From Symsagittifera roscoffensis (taxonomy: Eukaryota; Xenacoelomorpha; Acoela; Convolutidae), in NCBI RefSeq assembly GCF_963678635.1, contig NC_087068.1, positions 20,504,914 through 20,564,913 of the forward strand: DNA of 60,000 nucleotides, given 5' to 3'. The notes beneath the pieces are model-generated. The model ran no database searches and was not told where the DNA came from. It saw only the letters and a list, made by a program, of their open reading frames with translations. The translations under genes and the position numbers were made by a program. Below, piece by piece: positions 1 to 10,700 of this stretch (position 1 is the stretch's first letter; each line of letters opens with the position of its first letter).

Positions 1-1
1 G

Positions 2-2230
2 CTCTTGGCTTTGTATCTGGTCTACCCCAGATACTTGTTCAACATGGGCCCAGCATACATGTTTAGTCGAGGAGTAGAAACACTTCGGGTTGATGGGTAT
101 CTGGCACTATTACTCTTGACCCATGGGGAATTGGTGTCGTTTCATCGATTGATGGAATATGGAGAGCCTCTGTCTATGGGGAGAGTCCACTCGAGCATTG
201 AAACCTACTCCTACAAGTGTGCCGCAGGGTTGAAGACGTTGTTAGTGCAATACCTCATGATGCAGAATCGGCACATGACGGGTGAAGATGAGAATCCAAC
301 CTCGAGAGAAGAATGGAAGAAGATGAATAGAGGGATGCCTCTGTTGACGGACCTATGCCTGGCAATGAGGTCGGACCCTATGGGGATAATCCGATGTCTA
401 GAGGAGGTGGTGACCTGCATTTATGGTCCAGCAGTGACGTACGCATTCCCAGATCCCCTGGTGACAACGTATCGTCACTCGGTGACGCACTTGAGTCTCA
501 TCAGCATACTGGATGGGACGGCGCTCAATTGGTGTCAGCAGGAGGTGCTCAGAGCGCGAATGAGCAACACGGTACTCTTTGGAAAAGTGAAAGATGCCGA
601 GCTGATAGTGTACAACTTCAGGGGGCAAATGCAATGTAGAATGGGAGGCAAGCGAGAGGGCCCCATCGAAACGTATCCCAAGTTTTGGAACTTGAACCCA
701 TTGACGGCAGACGGGCGAGAGATCTTGAGGATTCCTGCTTGGAAGGAATGCTTTGCACTAGTCAAGAGGGAGCTGGAGGCCATAATGGAGAAAGAAATCC
801 TTCCAGTCGCCATGCCTGAGTTCCCGATAGTCAGGAGGATGACCTTGGGAATGAACAGTCCCTTGGTAGTTCCCTCCATAATGGCGAGGATGACGACGGA
901 GGAAATGCAGAAGTATTTCACTGATGGCTGGGACCCCCTGTTCATCGGCTACACGGCGGCGGTCTACTTCCATACTAGCGAGGCGAAGATAAATTCGTGG
1001 ACGACGCAAGCGAAGAAGATGAGAGGTTCGCAGCCCCCCGGATATGAGGTGCGGAAGGTCTTGAGAGCTCTTGAGCAGGAAGGACTAGAGAACATGCTAC
1101 CAATATGGGATGATGGCAGGATGATCATGATGGAGGGGCACGTCGCATTGGTGGACGACATGAAACTTGCAACAAGAAAGTACAGGGCACCCTATGGTTT
1201 AGAACAGGTGGAAATGAGACAGGAGGGAAAAGAACTAGATGCAGCAGGCCAGCTTTACGTAGCCCTGACGGAATACAAAAAATTGGACCCTGTGACACCA
1301 TCACCACTGTCAGTGAACACGCCTGGAGACAAGAGGAGTGGACCCGTGGAGGACCGGTTCAAAAGAATTCTCGAGAGAAGGAGAAATGAGTCAGAAGAAG
1401 AGAGCATGGATGAAACTCTCAGTGAAGCCGGTGAGGACATGGAAGTGGGGAATACGCCTGAACCAGGACCATCAGGGGAGGAGCTCACCACTCAAGAGCT
1501 GTTGAAAGACCTGAGCGAGGAGAATTGGGCAGATACTGCCACTCCACCTCTGACTCCGTCCCCCCGGAAGAATCTGGAATTGCCATTGGCAAGTGAGACC
1601 TCCAATATGGGGATGATACTCTTGAGCTCGGAGGAAAGGGAAAAGAACACTTTCGAAGGGAACAGGGACATGTTCCTGGGGTCCCTGAAGGACGATGCTT
1701 GGCAGGAGTTCTTAAAAGAATTCAATCAAGAAGTGGGCAGCGAGACGACGCTGGACAAATTCAAGGAGGAACTGTGGGACACAGTCGTAAGGTTTGGAGA
1801 ACCGCTTCTGATAGGAACGGGCCTGGATGAGAAGGCGAGAAAAGAGCTGCTGAGCAAGCTGATAGAGCTGAGGAATTCACGATCGAAGACTAGAGAAGAA
1901 AAATGTGAGGACAGCTCTACTCTGAAACAAAAAACTGTAGATAAAATAGTTGATGATGTAAAAAGGGATAAGGTTGGGACTAGTAATATGATTAAAAGTA
2001 CTAATATCCTTAAGGCTCGATCAGGGGGGAGGCAAGAGTTGGAAGGACTGGAGGTAGACAGAGAGGTTGAATCAGTGATGATAGCCACAACACCCTCAAG
2101 CAGAGATGTGAAGACCCGCAAGAGGAAGAGAGAGGTGGAGGGATTGGGTAGTCCTTCAGTGGATGCGGAAGGAAAACTTGAGAGAGACGGCGCCCATGGT
2201 TTTGGCTCGATGCAAGACGACGGCATATAA
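2..2230 (+). CDS. Unknown protein 1 of a three-ORF cassette (5' end outside window)
   Basis: The reading frame is open from the window edge, so the true start is probably upstream; the first in-frame ATG is near position 44. About 740 codons without a stop, purine-rich and higher in G+C than the surrounding DNA, which argues for real coding. The first ~430 residues look globular. From about residue 440 the protein becomes acidic and Ser/Pro/Glu-rich (disordered), and near the C-terminus there is a basic stretch, KTRKRKREVEG, that resembles a nuclear localisation signal. I recognise no reverse transcriptase, integrase, protease, helicase, capsid or polymerase motif. Its last 68 bases overlap the next ORF in another frame. 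The compact overlapping intronless layout is typical of a virus or transposon rather than a host gene, but the family is unknown to me. Confidence 0.6.
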   Translation, partial: LLALYLVYPRYLFNMGPAYMFSRGVETLRVDGYLALLLLTHGELVSFHRLMEYGEPLSMGRVHSSIETYSYKCAAGLKTLLVQYLMMQNRHMTGEDENPTSREEWKKMNRGMPLLTDLCLAMRSDPMGIIRCLEEVVTCIYGPAVTYAFPDPLVTTYRHSVTHLSLISILDGTALNWCQQEVLRARMSNTVLFGKVKDAELIVYNFRGQMQCRMGGKREGPIETYPKFWNLNPLTADGREILRIPAWKECFALVKRELEAIMEKEILPVAMPEFPIVRRMTLGMNSPLVVPSIMARMTTEEMQKYFTDGWDPLFIGYTAAVYFHTSEAKINSWTTQAKKMRGSQPPGYEVRKVLRALEQEGLENMLPIWDDGRMIMMEGHVALVDDMKLATRKYRAPYGLEQVEMRQEGKELDAAGQLYVALTEYKKLDPVTPSPLSVNTPGDKRSGPVEDRFKRILERRRNESEEESMDETLSEAGEDMEVGNTPEPGPSGEELTTQELLKDLSEENWADTATPPLTPSPRKNLELPLASETSNMGMILLSSEEREKNTFEGNRDMFLGSLKDDAWQEFLKEFNQEVGSETTLDKFKEELWDTVVRFGEPLLIGTGLDEKARKELLSKLIELRNSRSKTREEKCEDSSTLKQKTVDKIVDDVKRDKVGTSNMIKSTNILKARSGGRQELEGLEVDREVESVMIATTPSSRDVKTRKRKREVEGLGSPSVDAEGKLERDGAHGFGSMQDDGI

Positions 2231-3998
2231 GAGCAGCTCGGAGCTCAGAAGACCACTCGAAGTAGAGGGGGAAATAGAGGCTTCCACCAGTTCGACGTCG
2301 GAGGAAGACTTCAAGCCTCAGAAGATAAATGTAAAGAGAGGCTCAACAAACGGACAGACATGGGAAGTGGATGTCGGCAAAGAATGGATCTCGAAGGCAC
2401 ACCAGGCCACGGGCAAGCAAGTGACGAGTGATCCATTGGAGAGGAACAAGACGAGGAACACCTGCCGGACGTGGTGGGTGGCCCTCGAGACATTGAAGAA
2501 AATGGAGGACTGCTTGAAGAAGTTGGACAGTGGAGTAGCTCGCAAGCGACGCAATTGGGCCACCCAGCAAAAGGCCGAGGTTAATAAAATAGAAATGGCG
2601 AATCAGCTGAAGAGGTCCTGGCAGAACTTGTTGAAGGATCATTTTGAAGAGGCAATGAGGACACCCTCATCAGCACCGCCATTGATGGCGAATCCCTTCG
2701 TTAGAACTGCGGGACAATTAATGTTCACCTGGAGTCTGGTGGGAATAGAGTTGGAGACATTGACCTCGTATGACAGGCTGAAGTTGGGAGGCAAGAAGCT
2801 AGATGTCTATCAAGCACTGATGCAACACGTGGCCAGGGATAATTCAGGCTTGAGCCTGGCTAGGAGGAAGGACGCCACATGTTTCTTGAGATGGATAATG
2901 TCAATGATGTCTGACAGCACAATCTTGGCATGCCACCAAAGAGCGAGCGGAAGTAAAACCGTGGAAAAAAGAGTCTCAACGATCATCTTAAACGTGTATC
3001 AGAGTACTGGTATAGAAAAAGAAGATGGTTCCAGACTATCCCTAGAGAACCACAGAAAGCTGGACGAGGTACGGAGAGTTTATAATAAGAAGTTCGAACA
3101 AGAGCATGATGTTCACCGTAACCTGGCCTCGTCAGAGCAGTACTCGAGACCCAGCGAGAAGGGGGAATACCAATACGTGTCAGGAGTGATGGGAATAGCC
3201 TACAACCCCTTCTTAGACTCAGAAACTGGAGGCGCTCACAGGAACCACGAGGTGGCGGAGCTACTGAAGTTTTGGACAGAAAGAATAATGGAAATAGACG
3301 CGGTGGAGAAAGAGGGGCCGAGCCTGGGCCTGATTCTTGAAAAAACACCGGAGGTGGTGAGCATACCGCGCTCGAACAAGAGAGTTGAAGTGAACATGGG
3401 TGATGGCAATGGCTTGCTGATCACGAACTTGGGAGTGGTATGGAAGTTACTAAGACCCTCCTGGTGCCCACATCCCCACGCGAGTCTGATCGAGGAGACC
3501 ACCGAACGGGTGAGGTTAGCTCCAACGGAAGATGAAGATTTGGCAAAGTTGAGTGTGGTGCACAAACTGATCTTACCTCAGATGAAGGAGTCAGGCGAGA
3601 AGACGAACAGTCTCGAGTCAGCCAAGAAGATGGAGCCGGGTAGCTGTCTGGATTCTACGTGTGGGAGTGGAGAGCACACCTGCGATGGACGATCATGTGT
3701 CAGGGTATTGTCCTTTCAAAAAGAAGATCTGGTTACTTGGTTTGAAGACATCACAGAAAGGGAGAAAAGTGAAGTGCAAATAGTTGCGGAGTGTTACGCG
3801 AGAACTACGGTGAATATAGCGACAGCTCTCGGATTCTTCTCGAGAATGTGTAGTCTGCAGTCACTGGAGAGGCTAGAGTCTGAACACCAATTAGTGACGG
3901 CGTTGAGCGTGGAATCATGGCCGGGAGTGTTGCAGGTGACTCAAAAACATATCCGGAGCTGGAAGGTTGGTCTCGAGGCGGAAATGGGGTTCCCATGA
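2163..3998 (+). CDS. Unknown protein 2 of the three-ORF cassette
   Basis: 611 codons from an ATG inside the end of ORF 1, in the +1 frame relative to it. The N-terminal ~60 residues are Ser/Glu-rich and disordered. A charged, probably helical stretch follows (about residues 95-160), then a globular region. Around residues 495-515 there is a cysteine-rich patch (motif pieces SCLDSTC and TCDGRSC) that could bind a metal, though the spacing matches no finger I know. The last 82 bases overlap ORF 3 in the -1 frame. The two overlaps suggest coupled expression by reinitiation, leaky scanning or frameshifting, or one polyprotein broken by indels. I see no canonical X XXY YYZ slippery heptamer in either overlap. 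No family recognised. Confidence 0.6.
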   Translation: MRKENLRETAPMVLARCKTTAYKSSSELRRPLEVEGEIEASTSSTSEEDFKPQKINVKRGSTNGQTWEVDVGKEWISKAHQATGKQVTSDPLERNKTRNTCRTWWVALETLKKMEDCLKKLDSGVARKRRNWATQQKAEVNKIEMANQLKRSWQNLLKDHFEEAMRTPSSAPPLMANPFVRTAGQLMFTWSLVGIELETLTSYDRLKLGGKKLDVYQALMQHVARDNSGLSLARRKDATCFLRWIMSMMSDSTILACHQRASGSKTVEKRVSTIILNVYQSTGIEKEDGSRLSLENHRKLDEVRRVYNKKFEQEHDVHRNLASSEQYSRPSEKGEYQYVSGVMGIAYNPFLDSETGGAHRNHEVAELLKFWTERIMEIDAVEKEGPSLGLILEKTPEVVSIPRSNKRVEVNMGDGNGLLITNLGVVWKLLRPSWCPHPHASLIEETTERVRLAPTEDEDLAKLSVVHKLILPQMKESGEKTNSLESAKKMEPGSCLDSTCGSGEHTCDGRSCVRVLSFQKEDLVTWFEDITEREKSEVQIVAECYARTTVNIATALGFFSRMCSLQSLERLESEHQLVTALSVESWPGVLQVTQKHIRSWKVGLEAEMGFP

Positions 3999-5095
3999 GC
4001 GAAGCTTATGGCCTACCATTGAACGCAAAATCCCTGATAGGATCAATGATGGCCAATTTGTGCGGAAGCCACTACCCACTGCACATGGCGATGGTGGAAG
4101 CATCCAGCCAGAGAATATTGGTGGACAAGGCCTTCTCAGTGCCCAAGTGCGTGAGGTTGGCTCGGATATCGCATCACTCGCACAAGTTGTTGAAAAAAAT
4201 CAGAGGGACAGTACCAAAAGAATTGAGAGATGACTTGAGTGAAATCTGGGGAGAAGAACTTTCGAAGTTGGAGAGTGAGAACACAAGCGATCACGAGAGA
4301 CAAAACGTGATCGGAAAACCTGTGGGAGGTGCTCCAAACATGGAAGATAACGACACGATGCATGAGAAAATGATAGAACTTGAGCCTCTCTTGGAAGCCT
4401 CGGGGGAGCGTAACCTCAGGAGCATTGAGATCACCCATGGAGAATGCCCATGCCACTGTTTGGCACAAACGGTGTGGTATCCAGATCACAAGAACCTTTG
4501 CCTGGTGTGGGATATGGAAGAAATTCGGTCGATCGGACTACCGGATCACCGGCAGAAGGTGACGCTCTTAGTAGTGAGTACGATGTTGGCTCTGAGATGG
4601 ATAGAAGAGAATATAACGAAGTATCGGGAAGCGACGACGCCAACGGCTGAGTCAATATATGCGATAGACTACAGCAGGAGACTAGAGTTGTTTGAGACTG
4701 CGTGCAAAGTATTCGCCATACCAACGGAAGTCAGACACGTATGGAGCCATTTGAGGTACTTTCCATGGTTTCGGGCGACGCTGACGTCTTGGTTGTACAT
4801 GACAACGAAAAATCACATGAGAAAGCATCAAAAGGAGTATCGACAGTTCCAGGCCGAGATTGGGCCGGAAGCTTTCAAGAGACCCCTGTTAACCCATCGA
4901 AATGCGATCACGACAGGATGGAAGAGAGTGGGTAAAATGTCTAGAGACAATACCAAAGCGAGGGAATCGATACTAGAGGAGGACCTGGCGAAGAACGTGA
5001 GCTTGAGCCTGCACAACTCCTTTTGTTTGAACCGGGAATCTAGGGTGAAGGCACTACCCAACCAGGCAAAGAGGTTGCAGGAGCAAAGAGAATAG
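3917..5095 (+). CDS. Unknown protein 3 of the three-ORF cassette
   Basis: 392 codons to a TAG at 5093-5095. The first ATG overlaps ORF 2 by 82 bases; a second ATG follows at 3995. Near residue 170 is a compact Cys/His motif, HGECPCHC, followed by an aromatic-rich segment (HVWSHLRYFPWFRATLTSWLYM, split here by mention only of its W/F/Y content) that could be a buried or membrane-associated helix. The C-terminus is basic and Gln-rich. No conserved enzyme motif recognised. The same frame stays open after the TAG for 44 more codons to a TGA at 5228-5230, described separately. Base composition matches ORFs 1 and 2, so the three were probably acquired together. Confidence 0.55.
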   Translation: MAGSVAGDSKTYPELEGWSRGGNGVPMSEAYGLPLNAKSLIGSMMANLCGSHYPLHMAMVEASSQRILVDKAFSVPKCVRLARISHHSHKLLKKIRGTVPKELRDDLSEIWGEELSKLESENTSDHERQNVIGKPVGGAPNMEDNDTMHEKMIELEPLLEASGERNLRSIEITHGECPCHCLAQTVWYPDHKNLCLVWDMEEIRSIGLPDHRQKVTLLVVSTMLALRWIEENITKYREATTPTAESIYAIDYSRRLELFETACKVFAIPTEVRHVWSHLRYFPWFRATLTSWLYMTTKNHMRKHQKEYRQFQAEIGPEAFKRPLLTHRNAITTGWKRVGKMSRDNTKARESILEEDLAKNVSLSLHNSFCLNRESRVKALPNQAKRLQEQRE

Positions 5096-5230
5096 ATGCG
5101 ATCCTATGAACAGCTGAAGGCTTGGGAGGAGATCGTGATTAGCTCCGATGATGAAGAAGAACTGTTGAGACAGTTTGCCGTATCTAGTACTTCAGGGTGC
5201 GGCACCTCCAAGGCGAAGGGTGAGAGATGA
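5096..5230 (+). CDS. In-frame extension of ORF 3 after a TAG
   Basis: Immediately after the TAG of ORF 3 the same frame continues with ATG and 44 codons to TGA at 5228. The translation keeps the cassette's character: charged, with an acidic run (SSDDEEE) and then a Ser/Thr/Gly tail. It could be a readthrough product, a C-terminus cut off by a nonsense mutation, or chance; the length is short. Confidence 0.3.
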   Translation: MRSYEQLKAWEEIVISSDDEEELLRQFAVSSTSGCGTSKAKGER

Positions 5231-7503
5231 GTGGATGGTTCGAATGGATCTTGAGTCTTGAGAGGGAAGGGGGGCTTGAGTGTGGATCCGGGTGAAACCT
5301 GGGTTCACGAAAAAGAAATTTTAACAAATCAGATATTGTTATTAATATGCTATATCTATTATATAAATCAAAATGCTGCATGACAATTTCCTAATTGAAT
5401 GGGACAAAAGAAATTTTAAATAATTGGCTTGAAAAGCGAGAATTCATAGGTGCAGGTGTGTGCAGATTTTGATTGCTGTTTAGCGATAGTGTGAAAACTT
5501 TACATGGCCGTGAATTTTGGGGTGTAGATAAGCTTAAGTCTGCTGCAAACTTCTGTAAATGACCACTGGCACTGTACCTTGAGCAACACTCTGTTTTTGG
5601 GCAGACGACAGCACGCGATGAGGACATCTATCTCGAGTCCGGGGAGTATGTGCCAGTCGGTCATATTTGGAAGTTTGGCCTTGAGAGAAGCAAAAAACAC
5701 TTGATTTTGGAGTGAAATTTAATTTTTCAAAAATTCGAATGGAGCCGGTCATGCACGATTTTCTCGCGATAACTGAAAGTCGAAAAAGAGAATTCAGAAC
5801 AATCGAGTAACAATTGCGGGAAAGTTGCAAGAAAAATCAGTAGGAAATTGCTATTCGCAATTTCCGTCACAGTAATAACCTAGAGTAGAGCTGTCCCATT
5901 CGAAACAGAGACAAGTGTATTCCCACTAACTGGATTTTTGTGACTTGACTGGAGTATTATTCTAAACTGGACTAGAGTGAACCTTCGGTGGAAAGGTGGA
6001 CAGCTTGAGTGTCCCAATGGTCCACATAAAACTGCATTCTAGAGCACAAACTTATTCCTGTTGTTGAAACTAACATACATTAAACTCATTTAGTTACACT
6101 ATTTAATTCTTGAGTTGCTTACAGACTTAATTACTCCCAATTCTTGAGCGTGCTACAATGTGAATACCAATTTAAATTTCTAGAGTGTGTTTTATAATTG
6201 TTATGTTGAGGTAAGGCGAGTTTTAGGTTGATCCATCTGAAATGGATCAAAGTTCCACTGTCTAATAAAAAGTAACTTAATGGATTGTTCCGACCCGGTT
6301 TTTAACGGCGTTCGTGTATTTTGGGTATCTAGAGACCTAAGTATGGGACGTTCTTAATTCTAGAGTGGGGGGATATTTTAGTAGTAGCCTTTAAGCTGTA
6401 ACGGGTCGTAGTCTCATGTCACAAACGAACCGAATTGGCTCCGACTGATTTGAGGTAGAAAAACACAAGAGATAGTGTCCCTGACTCTTGAGCCAATGGT
6501 TATAGGGCCTATTTTTCTTAAGCCTCATGTGTGACTGCAGAAGACGAATGTTACATCTAATCGTTCGTATTTCTCGTCTGACTCCCTCTGTCTAACTTTT
6601 ATGTCGTTGAGAATTTTCTTCTTCGGTTTTTGTCGTTTTCAATGTGTGCGAAATTTCGACGTTTCACGTGTCTTTCTTTTCGAACGAATTTTTGAAAATT
6701 AACATGTTAGCTCAAACTAACCCTTCCTCGTTGGTTAAAATGCACGATTAATCACTAATTCGTTTAAACCGTTAATCTTCCCACTCCGATGTCACCAAAA
6801 AAATGATGTCAACACTTGTCATCTTCTTTTATCATTATCACTTCCATATCTAGAAAATTCCAAGGATTTTGACTGGAATACGTGATGAAGGGACTCCTGA
6901 CTGTAACCTCGGTTACTATGATACTTTTGACCTTCTGATTAAATAAAAAGAAAAAAATCAAAAGCCGTTGAGTGCATGAATCCCTCGTTGTCTATACCCA
7001 GTTGTCTGCAACAATTTCAACACCTAATCTTCCTCTCCGCTTACCTAGGTTTTTTTTGCACTTGCCCTGACTGTCTTATTAGAACTCAAATCATTCAAAT
7101 GCTCAGAAACCCTCTTCTCATCTGAAGTAAAAGACTATTATTTTTTCAAAAAATGAGAAAACTTTCTTACATTGGAAATGTTTGTTTTTGCGCGACAAGA
7201 CCCGAGCTACTAAAGACATGTAGCGAAGCCTTGTTTTTAAAACCCTAGCCGGTACTAACGAAATAATGCGATCATTCGACCGGTCCTAGATTACACTGCC
7301 CCAGCGTGTTCACGAGCAGACGATACTATCTCCTTTCAAAGTTTTTAACATAAATTTTTTGGCGCGTTTAAAGATTTACTTCGTAATTTTAGATCTGCTC
7401 TAGCAAGTGGTCTGCTGTACGGCTAGTCTGATTGTAGATGCTAGCGCAGAAATTTCTTATATCATGACCTAGATTAGACGACTTATAAGTGTTTTTTTTT
7501 CAG
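5231..7503. other. Intergenic stretch between the ORF cassette and ZSWIM8
   Basis: No convincing gene. The G-rich tract GAGAGGGAAGGGGGG near 5258-5273 looks like a polypurine tract, followed by a small hairpin around GGGTGAAACCTGGGTTCACG (about 5288-5310). Composition then drops to AT-rich. AATAAA-type hexamers occur near 6262 and 6943. Short ORFs at 5391-5830 are uninformative. Promoter and any 5' untranslated exons of ZSWIM8 may lie here, but nothing marks them clearly. Confidence 0.5.
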
Positions 7504-7525
7504 ATATGTCATATTAGTTGAGGCT
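7501..7525 (+). promoter_or_regulatory. 3' splice site and 22-nt leader just before the ZSWIM8 start codon
   Basis: A run of T followed by CAG ends at 7503, leaving 22 nucleotides before the ATG at 7526. It is either the acceptor of a 5' untranslated intron or a spliced-leader trans-splicing acceptor. No upstream donor exon could be assigned. Confidence 0.55.
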
Positions 7526-7730
7526 ATGAATATTTTCACTATCGGTGCCGTTACGGGCACGACTTTTGGGGAACGGGAATCGATATTTGAGGATTCTGAC
7601 AGATTCGAAGAGGAGTCTTTAGATTCAACCACAAGTGACCAAGATATGTCACATATAACTTGGAGAGGATGGAATCAAAGTCAGGCTATCCGTGTACAAG
7701 CTTTTAATGATCTGGAATCTGGAAGCTCAG
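7526..7730 (+). CDS. ZSWIM8: ZSWIM8 exon 1
   Basis: Encodes residues 1-68, ending in phase 1 at CTCAG|GTTTGT. The stretch with FEDSDRFEEESL and, later, WRGW matches the vertebrate N-terminus, where these motifs stand at the same spacing. The ATG at 7526 puts about 20 residues before FEDSDRF, against about 14 in human, so it is a plausible start. Confidence 0.8.
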
Positions 7731-10700
7731 GTTTGTTTTGTTTCCTTTGGAGTTCACTCTTTTAAGTTAATTCACTGAAGACAATTTTAAGAAAGAGGAG
7801 ATATATAGCCAGGCGCAATATATGACATTGCGTTGTTTGTTTATTTTATTGGCTTCAAAGGTTTCGTTTTATTTTACATTGGTTTTGTGCCCTCTTACTA
7901 GGTCATGTGAGTTAATAATTGTCTGAAGTGAGTGTTTTTTTGAGGGAGGGAAATTAATATCTTTTCCAGTTTCAAATTATGAGTGATTACCTTTGCGATA
8001 AGCAAGGTTATTGCAATAGGATACTAGACCTTTTTTTCCCCGTACATAACTTCGTTCACAAGACTCATCATATATGGACTTCTGGACTCATCTCTAGGGT
8101 GCCTTTTTTCATATTTAATTCAAATTTCTTAGCGTTCCCGGCTCTTTTAGCCTGTAATTATTGAGTACGCATGGGAAGCAAAGGTCTTTTGGAATCTGAC
8201 CTGGAAACATCAGACATCGCAGCCAGAGCACAGAAGATCAGCGACGTACTCAAAGCCCCAGCAGGTATAGAATGGGGCAGCGACCGTGAAACTCGCATGA
8301 CTCAGTGCAACTGTTAGATCTGTCACCAACTACTGCTGCCTCGATCATCAAAGACTACCACTGGAAACGACTCCCACTGGCTCAGAACAAAGCAATCGGA
8401 ATAATAAAAGGATGCTACAACAGTAGTAGGCAGTACCAAAAAATTAACCCAGGGGAAGGGGGGTTGAGCTTGGGCACGAAAAGGAACAGGAGGAAACTTT
8501 TCTAGATTATTCTAGAACGTTTAAAAACGGATCATGAATTCTAGAACGTTTCAAAACGGATCATAAACATAAATTCTATTTTACAATACTCCAGAACATT
8601 TTGCTCCTGCTCGTTTCCGCGCCCGAGTTCACCTGGGGTTCAGCTTGGTTTACTATCTACTGCTTACAACATAAATATTGACAACCTAGACAACGAAGTA
8701 AGAGTTCTCCTACTCAAAGATCACACACATATGCTTACACAACATCAATTGGTACGTTTCGAGGCACCAGTCTTTCACTTACTAACAGGCCCCTCTACAC
8801 CGACCGCACATGTTACCAAACCTGTTCTACAAGAACGAAAACTAGCTACCGAATGGAAGAATCTACGAAAAAGAAGCAAAAGTACTACCAAAAACCATAC
8901 ACGCGCAGATCGTCATCGAAGTCAATAGCAACCTCAGACCGACCCCTGTTTATAGAAGCGCACAGCCAGAATTATATGAAACAAAGTTCTTACCAAGAGT
9001 CTGCAGAACACGCCTAGCACAACTCAGAAGCGGATATTTTCGTATTTTATAATTAAATATGTCAAGAACTGATAAAGAAATAGAAGACGTCTGCCCAAAC
9101 TGCAACAACGCCGCTCACACAATCCAGTAGTTCTTTGAGTGCCCGGCAAACCCAACAGATTCGACGGTTGATGCACTCCGGAAGCGACCAGTGGAGGCAT
9201 CAGCTTTTTAAAACTCAAAGACGACAAGAAAGACGGCGGCTAGAAACAACAGTGACTGTTTTTTCAAACGGAAAATATTATGTTTCGACGTTTCAACTAA
9301 AATTTTCCGCCAAAATTTGTTTGCTTATTTTTTGTCGGCCTAGTTACCGCAACTTGGAATCGTATTTTTTTTTTTACCGCGCGCAGGTTTTGTTGCTTCT
9401 AATGTTTGATTTACTTCTAATGAACTTACTTTGACATTGTATTTCCGTTTTTATTTTGCTTTAAATTTTATTCGGCCTTAGTTGATTGGCCTTTTTTCAA
9501 TCAACTGAGTGGCCAAACTTTCGGTCGTTTCTAGGAAAACTCGCTTTTTACGTTCCCCTCTGCGTTTAATAAGATAGTTGCGTTTTGTTTCACTCGGTTT
9601 TGGCTTGTTTTATAGCGGCTTAGTAGATTCTTTTCAGGTTTCTTGATGCGCGAGAAAAATTTTGAAAAATTTTCGACTTGTTTCTGCACAGCTATTTTCG
9701 GCTTTTTCACTGCATGGTTAATTTTGCTCCCATACTGATTCTGCATTCTTTTGTTTGAGCATATTTTTTTACAAGTATCTTCATGAATTTTGATATATCT
9801 AGTATATCTAGTTGTATCGCAAATTGTGAGAACCTCAGCTTTTTGTGGTGATCCTTTTACATTTGCGAGAGTAATGGTCTTGTAATCGGGACTTAGTCTT
9901 TTTTCCCTGCAACTTTTTTAAGAAATTGAGCTTTCTTTATTTTTGAACCTTAACTACTTCCAGGTTACTGCCCACTTGGAATGTAGGTAGGTAACACGGT
10001 TGCTTTTGCCCTTCAATGTCTGGGGCTCCATTTCATGTAAGATTTTTTTCTCAGTATGTATAAAGTTGAATTGTCTGCTCAAGTTTTTTCGACTTAGATG
10101 CCACATCCCGGCAAGTATCATAGTAGTTGTAAGTGTTCTTTTTTGTAGTTTCAGGGAAGACTTCAACTTTTAAAGTTTTAAGTTTTTCGGCTCAACTGGT
10201 GTCTGTTCAAAGATTGTCGAGTTTGTCTCCGCTTCGCAAGTTTGTTCCGTTAATAATTTAAAATTCAAATGTTCCGTTAGCCATGTTTGTCTAGATTTTT
10301 TGTTTGATTAAGAAAATGCATGGGATAGGTTTTTTTTTTAATTCTATAAAAAGTTAGGGTCCTCGGAAAGGTCAAGTATTTGATTTTTGGAAACTTTTTG
10401 AACTTTCTAGAAAGCTACCCTCCCAAATCTGACATTTTGGTTTAAACGGAGAGAACGGTTTGTGAGAAGCTCGCCTGAGTTAGTGGCTTTGTCCATACTT
10501 TTCATAAACAAAAAAATTGACGTCCTTCAAATGGTCATATTTGTGATTTTTGACCGTTTTTTGAAATTTTTTGACATTTCCCGAAAACTAGCCTCCCTAA
10601 TCTAAGATTGTGGATTTAATGGAGAAAACGGGTTTTGGGAAGCTCCATTGTATTAGTGGCTGCGCCCAAATTGTTGTAAACAAAAAAGTGATTGTCCTCA

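Noticed and set aside
3990-3998. GGGGTTC as a -1 slippery site at the ORF2/ORF3 overlap
   Set aside because: It does not fit the X XXY YYZ pattern in the needed frame.
211-5061. Many minus-strand and third-frame ORFs of 60-166 codons under the left cassette
   Set aside because: They are shadows of the long purine-rich plus-strand frames and carry no motif.
5391-5895. Short ORFs and a 10-bp inverted match GAATGGGACA at 5396 and 5890
   Set aside because: The match does not extend beyond ten bases, and the ORFs look random.
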